A stretch of 64,000 bases of DNA from positions 1,426,001 to 1,490,000 of the forward strand of contig NZ_CP089848.1 in NCBI RefSeq assembly GCF_021266465.1, given 5' to 3'. The notes below the pieces were generated by a model that was given only the letters and a program-made list of their open reading frames with translations, did not search any database and was not told the origin of the DNA. The position numbers were made by a program, and so were the translations under genes. Below are positions 55,328-64,000 of this stretch, one piece after another. The DNA comes from Paralcaligenes sp. KSB-10. Lineage in GTDB: Bacteria; Pseudomonadota; Gammaproteobacteria; Burkholderiales; Burkholderiaceae_B. Position 1 is the first letter of the stretch. The number at the start of each line of letters is the position of its first letter.

Positions 55328-56542
55328 TCAGGCCCGCCGTATCGCCACCACATTTTCAACGCGCAGGGCGTCCAGATGGTCGGCCCAGACCTGCATCATC
55401 TTGGCCCTAGGAACCAGATATAACGCATGGTTGTAGGCCGCTGATACGTTGTCACGCTCTTGGTGGGCAAGCTGCAATTCAATGTGTGCGTGATTAAAAC
55501 CTTGCTCATGCAGGATAGTGGAAGCGATGCCCCGAAACCCGTGCCCAGTCATGCGCCCCCGGTAGCCCATGCGGTACAGCGCATACAGGATGGTGTTATT
55601 GCTCATGTGGGTAGGCTTGCCCGTATCCGCCGGAAAGACAAATTCCCGGTCATAGGACACGGCTTGCAGCTTTTCTAGCACTGCCACGGCCTGCTTGCTC
55701 AAAGGCACAATATGCGGGGTGCGCATCTTCATACGCTCGGCGGGTATGTTCCAGCGGGCTGCATCTAAATCAAACTCGCCCCACTTCGCGCCGATCAATT
55801 CGCCGGTGCGGACAAAGGTCAACGCCATCAGTTGCAGGGCCAGCCGGGTATGTTCGCCACCCACATAGGCGTCCATGTCTCGAAGCAATTGCGGCAAGTC
55901 TTTGGCATCCAGGCGCGCATAGTTACGCTTCTTGCGGGCGGGCAAAATGTCGGATGGCTGAATATCAGCCACCGGGTTGCGCTCGGCCAAGTCATGGGCC
56001 ACCGCATAGCGCATGATTTGGCTGCACTTCTGTAGCTGGCGCTTGGCGATGTCCAGCGCGCCCCGCACCTCGATAGCCTTCACACAGTCGCGGACATTGG
56101 CCGCCGTCAGATCGCCGGCCGGCACACTGCCCAATGTGGGCAATATATCCAGTTCCAGCCGGTGCCATACGTCCTTGGCATGCTTCGCCGTCTTACCTGG
56201 CTTCCAGTGCCGGTACCACTTCTCGGCCACCGCCTGGAACGTCATGGCGTCAGTCTGCTTTTCCGCCTTGCGCGCCGCCATTGGATCGATACCCGTGGCT
56301 AGAACGGCCCTGCCCTGTCTATGCAACTCGCGCGCCTGGGCAAGTGATACATCAGGGTACGCGCCGAAACTCATTAATCGTTCCTTGCCGCCGTGCCGGT
56401 ACTTCCAGCGCCAAAGCCGGGAACCCGCTGGGGTGACATACAGGAACAGGCCACCACCATCAGTCAGTTTGAATGCACTGGCCTGGGGGCGGGCTTTTTG
56501 TCGAATGGTGGTATCGGTCAGGGCCATTTTGGGGGTATTCAT
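55328..56542 (-). CDS. int: Tyrosine integrase (P4 family)
   Basis: A 404-residue site-specific recombinase. The N-terminal arm-binding domain is DUF4102-like (KLTDGGGLFLYVTPAGSRLW, GAYPDVSLAQARELH). The catalytic domain carries Arg in FVRTGELIGAKW, His/Arg in GHGFRGIASTILHEQG, His in LQLAHQERDN and Tyr in VSAAYNHALYL. It lies 151 bp from the 3' end of tRNA-Ser, the normal arrangement for P4-like integrases, and would recombine at that tRNA end. The leader holds iterated GGGGGTAT motifs. Confidence 0.94.
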   Translation of the reverse strand: MNTPKMALTDTTIRQKARPQASAFKLTDGGGLFLYVTPAGSRLWRWKYRHGGKERLMSFGAYPDVSLAQARELHRQGRAVLATGIDPMAARKAEKQTDAMTFQAVAEKWYRHWKPGKTAKHAKDVWHRLELDILPTLGSVPAGDLTAANVRDCVKAIEVRGALDIAKRQLQKCSQIMRYAVAHDLAERNPVADIQPSDILPARKKRNYARLDAKDLPQLLRDMDAYVGGEHTRLALQLMALTFVRTGELIGAKWGEFDLDAARWNIPAERMKMRTPHIVPLSKQAVAVLEKLQAVSYDREFVFPADTGKPTHMSNNTILYALYRMGYRGRMTGHGFRGIASTILHEQGFNHAHIELQLAHQERDNVSAAYNHALYLVPRAKMMQVWADHLDALRVENVVAIRRA

Positions 56543-56545
56543 CCA

Positions 56546-56592
56546 GGGGGTATTTGACGATACCCCCGAATCTACCCCTATTTGGGGGTAGA
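56546..56592 (-). promoter_or_regulatory. Iterated palindromes upstream of int
   Basis: Two adjacent hairpins, GGGGGTAT/ATACCCCC (56546-56567) and TCTACCCC/GGGGTAGA (56571-56592), lie just before the int start; a third GGGGGTAT is at 56531. They are placed to act as operator or integrase arm sites. Confidence 0.5.
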
Positions 56593-56599
56593 TGGCAAT

Positions 56600-56690
56600 A
56601 GACTACCCCAGACTATTCCAGACAACAAAAAACCCGCAATGCGTTTAAACATGCGGGTTTTTAGACTACTTCAGACAACCTTAGACAGGT
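56600..56690. repeat. Att-region direct repeats next to tRNA-Ser
   Basis: Copies of AGACTAYYYCAGAC occur at 56600-56613, 56610-56626 and 56663-56679; the last two share 15 of 17 bases up to AGACAAC. They lie between int and the tRNA 3' end, where attL/attR arm sites would be expected. The core crossover is probably in the tRNA 3' end; the distal att copy is not in the window. Confidence 0.45.
56627..56662 (-). terminator. Bidirectional intrinsic terminator downstream of tRNA-Ser
   Basis: An 11-bp stem AAAAACCCGCA/TGCGGGTTTTT with a 13-base loop, T-rich on both strands. It follows the tRNA-Ser 3' end on the minus strand by about 30 bases and separates it from int. Confidence 0.75.
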
Positions 56691-56693
56691 TAT

Positions 56694-56786
56694 TGGCGGA
56701 GACGGAGGGATTCGAACCCTCGATGCGGGTATAAGCCGCATGCTCCCTTAGCAGGGGAGTACCTTCAACCACTCGGCCACGTCTCC
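56694..56786 (-). tRNA. tRNA-Ser (anticodon GCU)
   Basis: Read on the minus strand: acceptor GGAGACG pairs with CGTCTCC, then GCCA with CCA encoded. The anticodon loop CTGCTAA gives GCU (AGC/AGU codons). A long variable arm (GCATGCGGCTTATACCCGCA) and the T loop GGTTCGAATCC confirm class II serine tRNA. Its 3' end is the likely integration site of the adjacent element. Confidence 0.96.
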
Positions 56787-56917
56787 GAAAGAGTCCAGAA
56801 TTCTATCACGAGAATAGACTGCTTGTCTGGCAAAGGCATGATCAAAGACCTTGTGCGCAGGAAGCAGCCATCCCTTGGGGTGTCAAAACCGGCAATCGCT
56901 TGCCCCCACTCTTTGGA

Positions 56918-58180
56918 TCAGACCGCGCTTTTGTCCTGATCCAGTTCAAATGCCTTGTGTAGGGCGCGCACGGCCAGTTCCATGTACTTGTCGTTAATGA
57001 TCACCGAGGTCTTGATTTCGCTGGTGCTGATCATCTGGATATTGATGCCCTCTTCGGACAGCGTGCGGAACATCAGGCTGGCAACGCCGACGTGGCTGCG
57101 CATGCCGATACCCACGATGGACACTTTGCATACCTTGTCGTCGGATACGATTTCACGTGCGCCGACAGCGGGGCCGATCTGGTTGTTCAGCAAGTCGAGC
57201 GTGCGGACGAAGTCGTTGCGATTGACGGTGAATGAAAAATCGGTCGTACCCTGGACCGACTGATTTTGCAGAATCATGTCGACGTCGATATTGGCGGCGG
57301 CCACCGGCCCCAGAATCGAATAAGCGACGCCCGGGGTGTCCGGTACGGCCAACAGAGTGACTTTGGCTTCGTCGCGGCTAAAGGCGATGCCTGATACGAC
57401 AGCGGCTTCCATTTTCTGGTCTTCCTCAAAAGTAATTAGAGTGCCCGAAGTCATTTCTTCTTCAAGCGGCAACAGGGGATCGGTCAACGACGACAGCACA
57501 CGCACCGGTACGCGGTATTTACCTGCGAATTCCACGGAACGAATTTGCAGGACCTTGGACCCCAGCGACGCCATTTCAAGCATTTCCTCGAAGGAAATAA
57601 CGGTCATGCGCCGAGCCTCGGGCACCACGCGCGGGTCGGTCGTGTAGACACCATCCACGTCTGTAAAAATCAGGCATTCATGGGCCTTGAGGGCCGTGGC
57701 GATGGCCACGGCCGATGTATCCGACCCGCCACGCCCCAGAGTGGTGATATGGCCTTCGTCGTCAATCCCCTGGAAACCGGTCACAATGACAACGCGCCCC
57801 AGATCGAGATCGGCGCGCAAGCGTGCATCGTCGATGGAACGAATACGCGCCTTGGTATAGGATGAATCCGTGCGCACAGGAACCTGCCAGCCTGTATAGC
57901 TGCGAGCCGGCACGCCTTGCGACTGCAAGGCCATGGCGAGCAAGGCGCTGCTGGCCTGTTCGCCAGTTGAGGCCAGCATGTCGAGCTCGCGGCCATCGGG
58001 CTGCGAATTGATTTCTCTGGCCAGACCCAGCAGGCGATTGGTTTCGCCCGACATGGCCGACGGCACCACCACGACCTGGTGGCCGGCAGCATGCCATTTG
58101 GCGACGCGGCGCGCCACGTTCTGGATGCGCTCTACCGAGCCCATCGACGTGCCACCATATTTGTGAACAATCAGGGACAT
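56918..58180 (-). CDS. lysC: Aspartate kinase
   Basis: First enzyme of the aspartate pathway to Lys, Met, Thr and diaminopimelate. The 420-residue protein begins MSLIVHKYGGTSMGSVERIQ, has TLGRGGSDTSAVAIA in the kinase domain and two C-terminal ACT domains (TLLAVPDTPGVAYSILGPVA, VSIVGIGMRSHVGVASLMF), so allosteric feedback by end products is likely. It is a monofunctional enzyme of normal length. tilS is 105 bp upstream on the same strand. Confidence 0.96.
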   Translation of the reverse strand: MSLIVHKYGGTSMGSVERIQNVARRVAKWHAAGHQVVVVPSAMSGETNRLLGLAREINSQPDGRELDMLASTGEQASSALLAMALQSQGVPARSYTGWQVPVRTDSSYTKARIRSIDDARLRADLDLGRVVIVTGFQGIDDEGHITTLGRGGSDTSAVAIATALKAHECLIFTDVDGVYTTDPRVVPEARRMTVISFEEMLEMASLGSKVLQIRSVEFAGKYRVPVRVLSSLTDPLLPLEEEMTSGTLITFEEDQKMEAAVVSGIAFSRDEAKVTLLAVPDTPGVAYSILGPVAAANIDVDMILQNQSVQGTTDFSFTVNRNDFVRTLDLLNNQIGPAVGAREIVSDDKVCKVSIVGIGMRSHVGVASLMFRTLSEEGINIQMISTSEIKTSVIINDKYMELAVRALHKAFELDQDKSAV

Positions 58181-58285
58181 CTTCCACTCTGCATCAAGGA
58201 CACTGTCTTTAGACAGACAAAGCTGACTATTTTAGCTTTTTTTCAATGCCTTAGCTTTGCGGCGCGGAAACCGCGGCAAACCCGG

Positions 58286-59308
58286 CTAGGCTGCGCTCAG
58301 CAACACTCGTCCCACACGGCAGCGAATCCATACCTGGCCATGCTTGACCTGCATTTGCCTGTCATGGCCCAAGGCATGCAGGCTGCGCATTTGACGCATA
58401 AGGTCCGACAAACGGGCCTCGGTCGGCATGCGCTGCCCCTGCAGCGCCAACCAGTAGCGCAAGACCAGCGCCTGGCGCGCCGGCGACAGCTCGCGCCAGG
58501 CGGCAAGCGAAAAACTGCCCTGATCGGGCGCGGGTTCGAGGCCGGCAAAATCGGCGGCCGCGACCTCATCCAGAATCTGCTGTGTTTCGCCGCTGAGGCG
58601 CGCATGGCGGGCCAGATTGCGCTGCCACCCGGGCCAGCGCGCATCGAGCTCGGGTACCAGGCGCTCACGCAGGGCGGCGCGCGTGTAGTGGTCGTTGGCG
58701 TTCGTGGGGTCGAGCACCGGGTGCCAGCCGCTCAACTCGGAAAAAGAATCCGCCAGGGCAAGAATGGCCGGGCGATCCACATCCAGCCAGGGACGCAGGT
58801 ACGTCAGGCCGTATTGCGTGGAACACGGCGCCATGGCAGCCAGACCGCCGGGGCCGGCACCGCGCAGCAAGCGCAGCAGCACGGTTTCGGCCTGATCGTT
58901 GCGATGATGCGCCAATAGAACATGCCGCACGCCCGTTTGTTCCGAGAGCCGCGCAAAAGCCTGATAACGCGCGTCGCGGGCCGCCGACTCGATACCGTCT
59001 CCTTGCGACAGATCGACCTGCACCCTGACACTGTGGCAAGGGACTTGAAGACGCAGGGCCAGGTCGTGGACATGCGCCTGCCATTGCTGCGCCGCGTCTT
59101 GCAGGCCGTGATGAATGTGGAAAAAATGCAGGGGCAATAATTGCTGCCGGGCAAAAAGCGTGGCATGCACCGCCAGCATGGCCGAATCGGCGCCGCCGCT
59201 AATGCCTACACCAAGACTGGAAGGTCGATCGGGCAAGCCGGCGACCGCTGCGGCAATAGCCTGAACCAGCGCCGCCGAGCCAAACGCTCCGGGGCCAATT
59301 TTAAGCAC
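58286..59308 (-). CDS. tilS: tRNA(Ile)-lysidine synthetase
   Basis: Modifies C34 of tRNA-Ile(CAU) to lysidine so it reads AUA. The PP-loop [13 protein letters not shown] is at about residue 38, with [15 protein letters not shown] and [20 protein letters not shown] following; a C-terminal tRNA-binding region completes the 340 residues. The start is GTG at 59308, overlapping the accA stop by eight bases, so translation is coupled. The accA-tilS pair is common in betaproteobacteria. Confidence 0.94.
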   Translation of the reverse strand: MLKIGPGAFGSAALVQAIAAAVAGLPDRPSSLGVGISGGADSAMLAVHATLFARQQLLPLHFFHIHHGLQDAAQQWQAHVHDLALRLQVPCHSVRVQVDLSQGDGIESAARDARYQAFARLSEQTGVRHVLLAHHRNDQAETVLLRLLRGAGPGGLAAMAPCSTQYGLTYLRPWLDVDRPAILALADSFSELSGWHPVLDPTNANDHYTRAALRERLVPELDARWPGWQRNLARHARLSGETQQILDEVAAADFAGLEPAPDQGSFSLAAWRELSPARQALVLRYWLALQGQRMPTEARLSDLMRQMRSLHALGHDRQMQVKHGQVWIRCRVGRVLLSAA

Positions 59309-60266
59309 GGGTCTCGGTGAAACGGCCGTAGGTCATCAGCCGCTGCAGGCGGTGCTCGATCAGTTGGTCGGCCGTCATGCCGGAGAGCTGGCGCAGGGAA
59401 TCGGCCAGAGCGCGGCTGAGCTGGCGCGCCATCATGACGGGATCGCGGTGCGCCCCGCCCACAGGCTCGTTGACGATGCGATCGATCAGGCCCAGCTCCT
59501 TGAGGCGCGGAGCAGTGACGGCCAGCGCTTCCGCCGCGATGGGCGCCTTGTCGGCGGAACGCCACAGGATCGAAGCGCACCCTTCGGGCGAGATGACCGC
59601 ATAGGTGGAGTATTGCAGCATCATGACCACATCGCCCACCGCAATGGCCAGCGCGCCGCCCGAGCCCCCTTCCCCGATAATGGTGGAAATTATGGGCACC
59701 CTGAGCTCGGCCATGGCGTACAGATTATGGCCTATGGCTTCGGATTGCCCGCGTTCTTCAGCACCGATGCCGGGATAGGCGCCCGGCGTATCGACAAAAG
59801 TAAACACCGGCACGCGGAATTTTTCGGCCAGGCGCATCAGGCGCAGGGCCTTGCGGTAGCCTTCAGGCCGCGGCATGCCGAAATTGCGCATGGCGCGCTC
59901 TTTGGTGTCGCGCCCTTTTTGATGGCCGATCACCATGCAGGGCGTGCCGTTGAAGCGTGCCAGACCGCCCACAATGGAAAGATCGTCGGCATACATGCGG
60001 TCGCCATGCAGCTCATGAAAGTCGGTAAATATCTCTCGCACATAATCGAAGGTATACGGCCGTTGCGGGTGGCGCGCCACCAGGGCCGTTTGCCAGGGAG
60101 TCAGCTTGGCGTAAATGCTCTTGGCCAGGGTCTGGCTTTTTTGTTGGAGGCGCCCGACCTCTTCGGAAATATCAACCGCGGAGTCAGTCTGAACAAATCG
60201 CAATTGCTCGATCTTGTTCTCAAGTTCGGCCATGGGTTGTTCAAATTCGAGGAAAGTATTACGCAT
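59301..60266 (-). CDS. accA: Acetyl-CoA carboxylase carboxyltransferase subunit alpha
   Basis: Pairs with AccD (20089-20970) to make the carboxyltransferase of malonyl-CoA synthesis. The 321-residue protein starts [20 protein letters not shown], matching E. coli AccA in register, and has [20 protein letters not shown] and [15 protein letters not shown] for the active site. The ATG at 60266 is chosen over 60296 by that alignment. It lies 35 bp after the DNA glycosylase gene. Confidence 0.97.
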   Translation of the reverse strand: MRNTFLEFEQPMAELENKIEQLRFVQTDSAVDISEEVGRLQQKSQTLAKSIYAKLTPWQTALVARHPQRPYTFDYVREIFTDFHELHGDRMYADDLSIVGGLARFNGTPCMVIGHQKGRDTKERAMRNFGMPRPEGYRKALRLMRLAEKFRVPVFTFVDTPGAYPGIGAEERGQSEAIGHNLYAMAELRVPIISTIIGEGGSGGALAIAVGDVVMMLQYSTYAVISPEGCASILWRSADKAPIAAEALAVTAPRLKELGLIDRIVNEPVGGAHRDPVMMARQLSRALADSLRQLSGMTADQLIEHRLQRLMTYGRFTETRA

Positions 60267-60301
60267 AAGTGCAGGTTTCCAGACGAGTGAATTCACTCTG
60301 T

Positions 60302-60952
60302 TTAGTACTGAATGGCGAGAGGGTCAAGACTGCGCCATAAATACCAGGTTGCGACAGTACGCCACGGGGCCCAGGCTTGCGCTACCTCGCGCGCTTCAAA
60401 GCGCGAGACGGGCTCGCCGCTGAAATAGTGTAACGAAATTGCCTTGAGCAAGCCGGCATCGTCCAAAGGCAAAACATCGGGACGCTGCAAATTGAAAATC
60501 AAAAACATCTCGGCGGTCCAGCGGCCAATGCCGCGAATCGCACACAACTCTCCAATAACGGCTTCGTCGTCCATATCGGTCCAGGCGGCCGGGCGTATCT
60601 TTTTTTCGGCAAAATGTTGCGCCAGATCACGTATGTATACGACCTTGCGCTTGGAGAGGCCTGCCTCGCGCAGTACTTCTTCCTCTACCTGCATGACCGC
60701 CCCGGGCGTGGGCCGGCGCCCGCAATGCTCGGTAAAGCAGGCCCACACCGCATCGGCGGCCTTGACCGAAATTTGCTGGCCAATGATGGCGCGCGCCAGA
60801 GTGATGAAAGGCGTGGCCGTGGGTGACAGCCACTCGGAAGCATGCTTGGGTATGAGTTTTTTCAGTATCCGGTCGCGTTTCATCAAATGCGCGGATGCCT
60901 CATCCCAAAAATGGGGTTTGTCGGCGGCTATGCTTGCTGATTGAATCGTCAT
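60302..60952 (-). CDS. DNA-3-methyladenine glycosylase II-like protein
   Basis: A 216-residue HhH-GPD glycosylase of the AlkA class, without the AlkA N-terminal domain. [20 protein letters not shown], the helix-hairpin-helix [15 protein letters not shown] and the catalytic Asp in [13 protein letters not shown] are clear. No Fe-S Cys motif is present, separating it from endonuclease III. It would remove alkylated purines. It starts 11 bp after cysS and precedes accA. Confidence 0.92.
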   Translation of the reverse strand: MTIQSASIAADKPHFWDEASAHLMKRDRILKKLIPKHASEWLSPTATPFITLARAIIGQQISVKAADAVWACFTEHCGRRPTPGAVMQVEEEVLREAGLSKRKVVYIRDLAQHFAEKKIRPAAWTDMDDEAVIGELCAIRGIGRWTAEMFLIFNLQRPDVLPLDDAGLLKAISLHYFSGEPVSRFEAREVAQAWAPWRTVATWYLWRSLDPLAIQY

Positions 60953-60962
60953 GCCCCTTCCC

Positions 60963-62411
60963 TTAAGCGCGGCGCCATTGAGTAAGACCGCCGGGCTTGT
61001 CTTCAAGCTCGATGCCCGCCTCGTGCAGTTCGGTGCGAATCCGATCGGCCTCGGCAAAATTGCGTTCTTTTTTGGCCGCGGCCCGCGCTTCGATCAAGGC
61101 ATCGATACGCTCTTCCGGAAGCGCAATGGCAACACTGCCACCGCGCTGATAACGGCTGGGCGACTGCAAATAGGCGGCTGGATCGGATTGCAGCAGTCCC
61201 AGCACGCCCCCCAACTCACGCAATAAGCCCGACGACTGCGCGGACCCAGTGCGGTTGGCCTCCGAAGCCAGTTCGAACAGGGCGGCAACCGCGCCCGAAG
61301 AATTGAAGTCATCGTCCATCGCGGCACGAAAGCCCTGAGCCGCCGGGTCTTGCCAATCGATTTTCACGGATGCGGGAGGCACGTTTTGCAGCGTCTGGTA
61401 CAGGCGGTCAAGCGAATTCTGCGCGTCGAGCAGATTATCAGGCGTGTAATTCTGCATGCTGCGGTAATGATTGCGCACGATAAAGAAACGCAGCATTTCC
61501 GCCTCCCGATGATTCACCGGGTACGATGCGGCATCGTCGGGCAGGCTGGCGCCGCCGGAAACGGTTTCACGAATGGTACGAAAATTGCCTAAAGACTTGG
61601 ACATCTTGTCGGCATCCACCATCAATGGCCCGCAATGCATCCAGATATTGGCCAGCGTACCGCCAAATGCCCCCTCGGTTTGAGCAATTTCGTTTTCGTG
61701 GTGGGGAAATTTAAGGTCCGGGCCGCCGCCGTGTATATCCAGGGGCAGGCCCAGAAGCGCTTTGCTCATGGCGGAACACTCAATGTGCCAGCCGGGGCGC
61801 CCAAGACCGTAGGGCGACTCCCACTTGGACTCGGGCGGCTCTTCGGCCTTTGCCGATTTCCACAAGACGAAATCAAGCGGGTCGCGCTTGCCGGAGGCGA
61901 CGGCCACACGCTCGCCCGCCCGCAGGTCATCGAGCGATTTACCCGATAACTTTCCATACCCGGCAAACCCGCGCACAGAATAATTAACGTCGCCGTCCGC
62001 CGACTGATAGGCCAGGCCATTGGCCTGAAGCCGCCCGATAATACCCAGCATTTCACTGACATGTTCGGTTGCACGCGGCTCCGCGCTGGGCGGTAAAACC
62101 CCCAGCGCATGCTCGTCGGCATGCATCGCGGCAATGTAAAACTCGGTAACCTGATTCAGGCGCCGATTGGTTTCCACCGCACGTCGGATGATTTTGTCAT
62201 CGATATCGGTGATGTTGCGTACATAATTGACGTCGTAGCCGCTGGCACGCAGCCAGCGCTGCACCACATCGAAGCTCACCAGCATGCGCGCATGCCCCAA
62301 ATGACAAAAATCATAGACGGTCATGCCGCAAACATACATGCGAACCTTGCCGGGCTCGACCGTTTTCAAAGGCTCCTTGGCACGGGAAAGGGTGTTATAA
62401 ATGTGCAGCAT
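60963..62411 (-). CDS. cysS: Cysteinyl-tRNA synthetase
   Basis: Class I synthetase of 482 residues. The zinc/Cys site is in [19 protein letters not shown] (HIGH as HLGH), the second Zn ligands in [16 protein letters not shown], and the KMSKS loop reads [11 protein letters not shown] use [15 protein letters not shown] at 62411; the open frame extends 156 bases further but into the divergent promoter region. It heads the cysS-alkA-accA-tilS-lysC series on the minus strand. Confidence 0.97.
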   Translation of the reverse strand: MLHIYNTLSRAKEPLKTVEPGKVRMYVCGMTVYDFCHLGHARMLVSFDVVQRWLRASGYDVNYVRNITDIDDKIIRRAVETNRRLNQVTEFYIAAMHADEHALGVLPPSAEPRATEHVSEMLGIIGRLQANGLAYQSADGDVNYSVRGFAGYGKLSGKSLDDLRAGERVAVASGKRDPLDFVLWKSAKAEEPPESKWESPYGLGRPGWHIECSAMSKALLGLPLDIHGGGPDLKFPHHENEIAQTEGAFGGTLANIWMHCGPLMVDADKMSKSLGNFRTIRETVSGGASLPDDAASYPVNHREAEMLRFFIVRNHYRSMQNYTPDNLLDAQNSLDRLYQTLQNVPPASVKIDWQDPAAQGFRAAMDDDFNSSGAVAALFELASEANRTGSAQSSGLLRELGGVLGLLQSDPAAYLQSPSRYQRGGSVAIALPEERIDALIEARAAAKKERNFAEADRIRTELHEAGIELEDKPGGLTQWRRA

Positions 62412-62598
62412 GCGCAGTGATGGATCTCTGATTAAATGACGATTTAACGCCGAAGCGGCCAGGGTTTCAATGCCGAAAAACTCGTCCCAGGCTCGAACCA
62501 AGGCTAAAATGGCGGTCGATAAGTATAGCAAGCGGGAAAAAATAATAGCGCGCTCACACCAAACCAACCTCTTTTACACATATATAGGTACGCAGTCT

Positions 62599-63420
62599 GT
62601 GTTTCGAAACCTAGCCAGCCCTCTTGTAGTCATCGCCCTGCTCACCGGCAGCCTGTCGTGCCGCGCTGCCATTGCTCAAACAACGGCGACCGGACTCCAG
62701 CCCCATGTCGATCTCTCCGCGTCTCTTTCGTCAACCGGCCTGGGCGATGCCCAGGGAATAAGCCCACAGTCTACTTCAATGGTGGTCCCGGTCGGCACAC
62801 CCGCTCATCAAAAAAACGGCGCCAAGCTCTTTACCGAACCTCCCAAAAAGGACGGCGGCTGGCAGGGGCTGGCCAATGTGCTCGAGGCTCTGACACCCAG
62901 CGTAGATACTGAAATCCCATTGACGGCCTCGCAGATCACCGACCGCATCAGCGCCATGCTGAACCAGGGACAAAACCAGCAAGCTCTCGATGTTATCGAA
63001 AAGCGCATTGCCCAGGAGCAGTCAGGCTATATGCTGGGTACCGATGTCCAACTGCTGTTCCTGCATGCGCGGGCGCTGGCAGCCCTGGGGCGCAGCAATA
63101 AAGCCATCACGATTTACCAGAACATGACCACGCTCTATCCGGAACTCCCCGAGCCCTGGAACAATCTCGCCGCCTTGTATATCAAGCAGGGAAAACTGGA
63201 AATGGCCCGGGATGCGTTGCAAATGGCCCTGACCGCCAACCCCAATTACCCTACCGCCAAAGCCAATATGGGGCAGGTGCAGCTTATGCTTGCCCGGCAG
63301 TCATTCGAACAGGCCGCCCAACTGGGAGTCAGCAATGCGCGCAGCAAAGCCGTGGAAACCCAGTCCATTCTCGAAAACAGCCCGAATCAAAAGAAACCAT
63401 CTGAAAACAAAGCAGACTAA
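62599..63420 (+). CDS. Secreted tetratricopeptide-repeat protein
   Basis: About 273 residues with an N-terminal signal-like segment ([20 protein letters not shown]) and TPR motifs in the second half ([20 protein letters not shown] ... [20 protein letters not shown]). The true start is uncertain; I favour the GTG at 62599 because it directly precedes the signal sequence, but ATGs at 62470 and 62509 are in frame. A role in envelope assembly is possible but unproven. Its stop shares one base with the next start (TAATG). Confidence 0.72.
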   Translation: MFRNLASPLVVIALLTGSLSCRAAIAQTTATGLQPHVDLSASLSSTGLGDAQGISPQSTSMVVPVGTPAHQKNGAKLFTEPPKKDGGWQGLANVLEALTPSVDTEIPLTASQITDRISAMLNQGQNQQALDVIEKRIAQEQSGYMLGTDVQLLFLHARALAALGRSNKAITIYQNMTTLYPELPEPWNNLAALYIKQGKLEMARDALQMALTANPNYPTAKANMGQVQLMLARQSFEQAAQLGVSNARSKAVETQSILENSPNQKKPSENKAD

Positions 63421-64000
63421 TGCGCCTACTTTCCTTTATTACCCGCGTTTTGAGTCCTTCAGTACGCACTTTTGCCCTTGTTTGCGCCGCGTCGCTGGCT
63501 TTTTGCCCTGGTGGCGCAGCGCAGGCAGCCTCTTCAACCTCTACTCAAGGTAAATCTGTAATGAGCACAACTCCCCGCGTCAAACTACATACCAATATGG
63601 GCGACATGATTATCGCCCTGGACGCTGAAAAAGCCCCCAAAACCGTCGCTAATTTCCTGACCTATGTGGAAGAAGGCTTTTACGACGGCACCATTTTCCA
63701 CCGCGTCATCAACAACTTCATGATCCAGGGCGGCGGTTTCGATTCTGGAATGAAACAAAAACAAACCCACGCGCCCGTCGACAACGAAGCCAACAACGGC
63801 CTCAAGAATGACCGCTACACCCTGGCCATGGCCCGCACCAGCGATCCGCATTCGGCCACCGCGCAGTTTTTCATCAATGTCGCCGACAACGATTTCCTGA
63901 ATTTCACCGCCCCCACTCCCAACGGCTGGGGCTATACCGTCTTTGGCAAGGTGGTCGAAGGCACCGATGTCGTCGATAAAATCAAAGCCGTCAAAACCGG
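63420..64000 (+). CDS. Peptidyl-prolyl cis-trans isomerase, cyclophilin type (3' end beyond window)
   Basis: Accelerates proline isomerisation during folding. The frame is open from ATG 63420 to the window end (193 codons seen). A signal peptide is present ([20 protein letters not shown]), followed by the cyclophilin core: [20 protein letters not shown] then [12 protein letters not shown], and [19 protein letters not shown]. This fits the PpiA periplasmic type. An in-frame ATG at 63561 ([12 protein letters not shown]) with AAGG upstream would give a PpiB-like cytoplasmic form. Only the last few residues are missing. Confidence 0.92.
   Translation, partial: MRLLSFITRVLSPSVRTFALVCAASLAFCPGGAAQAASSTSTQGKSVMSTTPRVKLHTNMGDMIIALDAEKAPKTVANFLTYVEEGFYDGTIFHRVINNFMIQGGGFDSGMKQKQTHAPVDNEANNGLKNDRYTLAMARTSDPHSATAQFFINVADNDFLNFTAPTPNGWGYTVFGKVVEGTDVVDKIKAVKT

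Noticed and set aside
51295-56694. Complete prophage
   Set aside because: No capsid, tail, lysis or terminase genes are present. Integrase, AlpA and VapE-type genes with tRNA-Ser fit a truncated integrative or satellite element.
1-64000. CRISPR arrays, rRNA genes, plasmid or phage origins
   Set aside because: No regularly spaced short direct repeats, no rRNA sequence and no iteron/replication-origin pattern were seen.

Overview
The window looks like chromosome from a betaproteobacterium, most likely Burkholderiales, family Alcaligenaceae (Bordetella/Pusillimonas-like). The grounds are the gene order yceD-rpmF-plsX-fabHDG-acpP-fabF-rpoE-rseAB, the trpBA-accD block, an intracellular PHA depolymerase, a stand-alone RnfB next to nth, and a GC-rich codon usage. 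Genus assignment is inference; no database search was possible.

Layout. 1-8.8 kb (minus strand): fatty-acid synthesis cluster running into the sigma-E/anti-sigma genes, with rseB cut by the window edge. 9.0-11.2 kb (plus): maf, an RsmI-like methyltransferase and a lipoprotein amidase. 11.3-11.9 kb: a composite palindromic intergenic repeat. 12-15.6 kb (minus): msrQP, a HAD phosphatase and rluC. 16-19 kb: rne with a long leader. 19-25.5 kb (minus): a phosphoribosyltransferase/HAD fusion, accD, trpA, trpB, relA. 25.6-30 kb: flavodoxin, RidA, pncB, fdxA, a second inverted copy of the composite repeat, then a ferredoxin-NADP reductase. 30-37.5 kb (plus): phaZ, rnfB, nth and a five-gene branched-chain-type ABC uptake operon.

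37.5-56.7 kb is accessory and rearranged. It starts with a frameshifted DUF1330 gene and an intact IS66-family element (38353-41178) with a perfect 8-bp target duplication. Next come acyl-CoA metabolism genes (ligase, dehydrogenase, CoA-transferase, MaoC hydratase) mixed with decayed aldehyde and alcohol dehydrogenase remnants, a GH88-type hydrolase and a LysR regulator. An IS3-family element (50030-51294) has no target duplication and truncates a gene on each side: a LivK-like binding protein on its left and a VapE-type primase/helicase on its right. The right side is the remainder of a P4-like integrative element (VapE, AlpA-type regulator, small HTH protein, structured leader with terminator, two unknown genes, tyrosine integrase) inserted at the 3' end of tRNA-Ser(GCU).

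56.9-64 kb returns to core genes: lysC, tilS, accA, an AlkA-type glycosylase and cysS (minus), then a TPR protein and a cyclophilin cut by the window end (plus).

The strongest candidates for something undescribed are three. (1) The composite repeat at 11.3 and 28.4 kb: two palindromes, a homologous spacer and shared 9-bp ends, in inverted orientation. (2) The leader/terminator and divergent small-RNA-like unit in the integrative element. (3) The IS3 junction that appears to record deletion or recombination.
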